This document shows, piece after piece, positions 14,185 to 17,321 of a DNA stretch of 17,321 nucleotides. The stretch is from positions 1-17,321 of the forward strand of contig NZ_QRJZ01000028.1 in NCBI RefSeq assembly GCF_003470665.1. Direction: 5' to 3'. The notes under the pieces are model-generated. The model saw only the letters and a program-made list of their open reading frames with translations, did no database searches and was not told the DNA's origin. Every line of letters starts with the position of its first letter. Position 1 is the first letter of the stretch. Made by a program: the position numbers and the translations under genes. The DNA is from Collinsella sp. AM17-1 (lineage in GTDB: Bacteria > Actinomycetota > Coriobacteriia > Coriobacteriales > Coriobacteriaceae).

Positions 14185-16962
14185 ATGGCACAGGAATTCA
14201 CTTTTACCGTTAACGGCGTCGAGCGCACGACGACTCAGAACAAGCCGCTGCTCCGCTACTTGCGCGACGACCTGCACATCCATTCCGCTAAGGACGGCTG
14301 CTCCGAGGGCGCCTGCGGTACCTGCACCATCCATGTAGACGGCGCGGCCGTCAAGGCATGCGTACTGACCACCGCTCTTGCCGCCGGCCGCAACATCGTG
14401 ACCGTCGAGGGCCTGCCCCAGGACGTGCGCGAGGCCTTTGTGTACGCCTTTGGCGCCGTGGGTGCCGTGCAGTGCGGTTTTTGCATCCCCGGCATGGTCA
14501 TGGCGGGTGCGGCGCTCATCGCCGAGGACCCCGAGCCCACCGAGGAGCAGATCAAGTACGCCATCCGCGGCAACGTCTGCCGCTGCACCGGCTACAAAAA
14601 GATTATCGAGGGCATCTCGCTGGCCGCTGCGGTACTCCGCGGCGAAAAGCAGATCGACGAGGATCTGGAGCGCGGCGATGACTACGGCGTGGGCAAGCGC
14701 GCCTTCCGCATCGACGTGCGCAAGAAGGTGCTCGGCGAGGGCAAGTACCCCGACGACATCGACGAGATCGACCAGCCGGGCCTGACCTATGCCAGCGCCG
14801 TGCGCTCCAAGTACCCGCGCGCCCGTGTGCTCTCCATCGATACCTCCAAGGCCGAGGCCCTGCCCGGTGTGGTGGGTATCCTGCGCGCCGAGGACGTGCC
14901 GGTCAACCAGGTCGGCCACCTTATCCAGGACTGGGACGTCATGATCGCCCAGGGCGACATCACCCGCTGCGTGGGCGATGCCATTGTGCTGGTGGTTGCC
15001 GAGGACGAAGCGACGCTCGAGAAGGCCAAGAAGCTCGTAAAGATTGATTACGAGCCGCTGGAGCCCGTGCGTAACATTGTCGAGGCCAGGGCCGCCGACG
15101 CCCCGCGCCTGCACGACAGCTTCTTTGCCTTCGGCAACACGGTGGAGCTCAAGGACAACGTGTGTCAGAGTCGCCACGTGACGCGCGGCGACGCCGCCAA
15201 GGCGCTGGCCGAAAGCGCGTTCACCGTGACGCAGCGCTTTACCACGCCCTTTACCGAGCATGCCTTCTTGGAGCCCGAGTGCGCCGTTGCCTTCCCGTAC
15301 AAGAACGGCGTCAAGGTGCAGTCGACCGACCAGGGTGCCTACGACACGCGCAAAGAGTGTGCCCACATGTTTGGCTGGGACAACGAGCCCGAGCGCGTGG
15401 TCGTCGAGACCATGCTCGTGGGCGGCGGCTTTGGCGGTAAGGAGGACGTTTCGATCCAGCACCTGGCCGCGCTTGCTGCCTATAAGCTCCAGCGTCCTGT
15501 GAAGTGCAAGCTCACGCGTGCCGAGTCGCTCGCGTTCCATCCCAAGCGTCATGCCATGGACGGCACCTTTACACTGGGCTGCGATGCCGAAGGCAACTTT
15601 ACCGGCCTGGATTGCGAGATCAACTTTGATACCGGCGCCTACGCTTCGCTGTGCGGCCCGGTGCTCGAGCGTGCCTGCACGCATGCCGTCGGTCCCTACA
15701 AGTACCAGAACACCGACATTCGCGGTTTTGGCTACTACACTAACAACCCGCCTGCCGGCGCGTACCGTGGCTTTGGCGTTTGCCAGTCCGAGTTTGCACT
15801 CGAGAGCCTGATTGACCTACTGGCCGAGAAGGTCGGCCTGGATCCGTGGGAGATCCGCTACCGTAACGCCATCGAGCCGGGCGAGGTTTTGCCCAACGGC
15901 CAGATCGCCGATTGCTCCACGGCGCTTAAGGAGACGCTGCTCGAGGTCAAGGATGCCTATTACGCGCATCCCGGACACGCCGGTATCGCCTGCGCCATGA
16001 AGAACGCCGGCGTGGGCGTGGGCCTGCCCGATGCCGGCCGCTGCAAGATCCGCATCGAGAACGGCGTGGCCGTGGTCTACGCCGCCACGTCCGACATCGG
16101 CCAGGGCTGCAACACGGTCTTTTTGCAGGACGTTGCCGAGGCGTGCGGTCTGCCGCTGAGCTGCATTGCCAACGGCGAGTGCTCCACCGAGAACGCTCCC
16201 GACTCCGGCACCACGTCTGGCTCGCGCCAGACGGTCGTGACCGGCGAGGCCGTGCGCGGCGCCGCCTTCCTGCTGCGCGATGCCATGGTTGGCATCGAGG
16301 CCGGTAAGCCTGCGCCTACCGCCCCGGTGAGCGCCCATGGTGACGGCGTCAAGATCGAGTACGACGACGGTCGCGCCTATCAGCTACGCACACAGGAGCT
16401 CGTCGCCGGCCAGGGCATGCATCCTCAGGATCCCGCGGCCGCCATCAAGGCGCTCGAGGGATGCGAGTTTGGCTACGTGTATCTGGAGCCGACCGACAAA
16501 CTGGGCGCCGACGTCCCCAATCCCAAGAGCCACATCTGCTACGGCTTTGCCACGCACGTGGCCATTCTGGACGATGACGGCCGCGTGAGCGAGGTCTATG
16601 CCGCGCACGATTCCGGCAAGGTGGTCAACCCCATCTCCATCCAGGGCCAGATCGAAGGCGGCGTGCTCATGGGTATGGGCTATGCGCTTACCGAGGACTG
16701 GCCGCTCAAGGACTGCGTACCCCAGGCAAGGTACGGCACGCTCGGGCTGTTCCGTGCGCCCGAGATTCCGGATATCCACGCCATCTACGTGGAGAAGGAC
16801 GAGCTGCTGCCCGTGGCATATGGTGGCAAGGGCATCGGCGAGATTGCAACGATCCCCACGGCGCCCGCCGTGCAGAATGCCTACCGCGCATTCGACGGCA
16901 AGCTGCGTCCGGATCTGCCCATGGTGGATACGCCCTACAGCCGCGCCCGTCACCGCGGGTAG
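14185..16962 (+). CDS. xdhD: XdhD-type molybdenum hydroxylase, fused 2Fe-2S and molybdopterin subunits
   Basis: This 925-residue protein joins two xanthine dehydrogenase subunits, as E. coli XdhD does (about 956). The N-terminal 2Fe-2S part has C39, C44, C47 and C59, then C97/C100 in QCGFC and C132/C134 in GNVCRCTGYKKI. The molybdopterin part starts near residue 170 and has GGGFGGKED (413-421), GAYRGFG (525-531), SGSRQTVVTGEAVRGAA (678-694) and the catalytic-Glu motif GKGIGE (882-886, Glu886). It would hydroxylate, or in reverse reduce, a purine or related heterocycle. No FAD domain is present. Such enzymes in anaerobic purine loci often carry labile selenium, but that cannot be seen from sequence. 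AAGGGA precedes the ATG. Confidence 0.92.
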   Translation: MAQEFTFTVNGVERTTTQNKPLLRYLRDDLHIHSAKDGCSEGACGTCTIHVDGAAVKACVLTTALAAGRNIVTVEGLPQDVREAFVYAFGAVGAVQCGFCIPGMVMAGAALIAEDPEPTEEQIKYAIRGNVCRCTGYKKIIEGISLAAAVLRGEKQIDEDLERGDDYGVGKRAFRIDVRKKVLGEGKYPDDIDEIDQPGLTYASAVRSKYPRARVLSIDTSKAEALPGVVGILRAEDVPVNQVGHLIQDWDVMIAQGDITRCVGDAIVLVVAEDEATLEKAKKLVKIDYEPLEPVRNIVEARAADAPRLHDSFFAFGNTVELKDNVCQSRHVTRGDAAKALAESAFTVTQRFTTPFTEHAFLEPECAVAFPYKNGVKVQSTDQGAYDTRKECAHMFGWDNEPERVVVETMLVGGGFGGKEDVSIQHLAALAAYKLQRPVKCKLTRAESLAFHPKRHAMDGTFTLGCDAEGNFTGLDCEINFDTGAYASLCGPVLERACTHAVGPYKYQNTDIRGFGYYTNNPPAGAYRGFGVCQSEFALESLIDLLAEKVGLDPWEIRYRNAIEPGEVLPNGQIADCSTALKETLLEVKDAYYAHPGHAGIACAMKNAGVGVGLPDAGRCKIRIENGVAVVYAATSDIGQGCNTVFLQDVAEACGLPLSCIANGECSTENAPDSGTTSGSRQTVVTGEAVRGAAFLLRDAMVGIEAGKPAPTAPVSAHGDGVKIEYDDGRAYQLRTQELVAGQGMHPQDPAAAIKALEGCEFGYVYLEPTDKLGADVPNPKSHICYGFATHVAILDDDGRVSEVYAAHDSGKVVNPISIQGQIEGGVLMGMGYALTEDWPLKDCVPQARYGTLGLFRAPEIPDIHAIYVEKDELLPVAYGGKGIGEIATIPTAPAVQNAYRAFDGKLRPDLPMVDTPYSRARHRG

Positions 16963-17031
16963 AGTAGAGCGCGGACGGCCATTGCTGACGGGCTGTTCGC
17001 GCTCAACATCAACTGTATATGCTGCGCCTTT

Positions 17032-17067
17032 GGCCCCAGTTCCATCGCGAGCCGGGGCCTTTTGTTT
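17032..17067 (+). terminator. Probable terminator of the purine-type block
   Basis: GGCCCC (17032-17037) pairs with GGGGCC (17054-17059) and is followed by TTTTGTTT. The stem is short but all G/C, with a 16-nt loop. It lies about 70 bp after the xdhD stop. The 16963-17031 stretch before it shows no gene. Confidence 0.65.
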
Positions 17068-17072
17068 GGAGC

Positions 17073-17271
17073 GGAAACTGCGTCCCGGAATTGGCGCTCA
17101 GAATGGGATGCGCTTTCCGGTTGGAGCTTCAAACGGAAAGTGCATCCCGGAATCCGCGCCTGGAATGGGACACACTTTCCGGTTGTCGTTCACTTGGAAA
17201 CTGCATCCCAGTTTGAGCGTTCATTCTGGGACACGCTTTCCGTTAGGCCTACCATCCGGAAAGTGCGTCGG
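17073..17271. repeat. 62-bp-period array of alternating inverted 14-bp repeats
   Basis: Forward arms GGAAAsTGCrTCCC occur at 17073-17086, 17135-17148 and 17196-17209, with a decayed copy at 17258-17271. Inverted arms GGGAyrCrCTTTCC lie between them at 17105-17118, 17167-17180 and 17228-17241. Same-orientation copies are 61-62 bp apart. Conserved bases run past the arms (CCGGAAT after forward arms, GGAAT or similar before inverted ones), so each forward/inverted pair would fold into a long imperfect hairpin of about 46 nt. The linkers between pairs are unrelated to each other. The 17272-17321 remainder shows nothing further. Confidence 0.85.
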
Positions 17272-17321
17272 GACTGCGGACGATTTCTTGGACCGCTACG
17301 CGGCCCTTCCCAGCGCGGCGC

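Noticed and set aside
13657..15684. A 675-residue open frame on the minus strand opposite the ferredoxin and xdhD genes
   Set aside because: It lies antisense to two clear Fe-S genes, is rich in Gly/Ala/His/Val repeats typical of shadows in GC-rich DNA, and has no recognisable domain or ribosome site.
17019..17216. A 65-residue open frame through the 62-bp repeat array
   Set aside because: The frame is an accident of the repeat; the 61/62-bp spacing does not keep the repeated peptide in one frame, and no ribosome site precedes it.

Overview
The window reads as a high-GC, gene-dense, anaerobic Gram-positive chromosome. The best guess is a gut Coriobacteriia such as Collinsella. This rests on GC-rich codon use, strong AGGAG-type ribosome binding sites, an anaerobic YgfK/SsnA/XdhD-type locus and AT-richer intergenic gaps that carry palindromic repeats. 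It is an inference from content, not from a marker gene. There are 11 convincing protein genes. No rRNA, tRNA, CRISPR array, insertion sequence or transposase was found.

Layout. (1) 1-381: edge repeats, then an AT-richer upstream region with helically phased GCGC palindromes. (2) 382-2211: a two-gene unit of a Gfo/Idh/MocA oxidoreductase and a DeoR-family regulator, closed by a strong terminator (2251-2287). (3) 2310-2519: an 80-bp-period array of inverted 15-bp repeats in a convergent gap. (4) Minus strand 5780-2610: a long U32 family protein (RlhA-like) followed after 15 bp by an RluA-family pseudouridine synthase. This is probably an RNA-modification operon. (5) 6079-6456: ridA, with a long 5' leader hairpin and a bidirectional terminator shared with the next gene. 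(6) Minus strand 7235-6579: a YheO-type PAS/HTH regulator, divergent from (7) 7588-16962: a five-gene plus-strand block of NCS2 nucleobase permease, SsnA amidohydrolase, YgfK flavin/Fe-S oxidoreductase, a four-cluster RnfB-like ferredoxin and a fused XdhD-type molybdenum hydroxylase. (8) 16963-17321: a terminator and then a second palindromic array with 62-bp period that runs to near the window end.

How the genes work together. The five-gene block resembles the E. coli ygfK-ssnA-ygfM-xdhD-ygfU region and the anaerobic purine/urate catabolic loci of gut bacteria. The permease would import a purine, SsnA would hydrolyse an amino-heterocycle, and XdhD would hydroxylate or reduce the ring. Electrons would pass through the ferredoxin and YgfK to NAD(P). 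No separate FAD subunit of the xanthine dehydrogenase type is present here, so YgfK and the ferredoxin may supply that function. The YheO-type protein is the obvious candidate local regulator. A Fur-like sequence covers the -35 element of the best promoter for the block, which suggests iron control of this Fe-S-rich pathway. RidA, an enamine/imine deaminase, could be a helper but has its own transcription unit.

The most unusual material lies between the genes. There are three alternating inverted-repeat arrays of different sequence but similar architecture, hairpin trains between permease and ssnA and between ssnA and ygfK, and phased palindromes upstream of the first operon. The long antisense open frames opposite the GC-rich genes were judged to be shadows.
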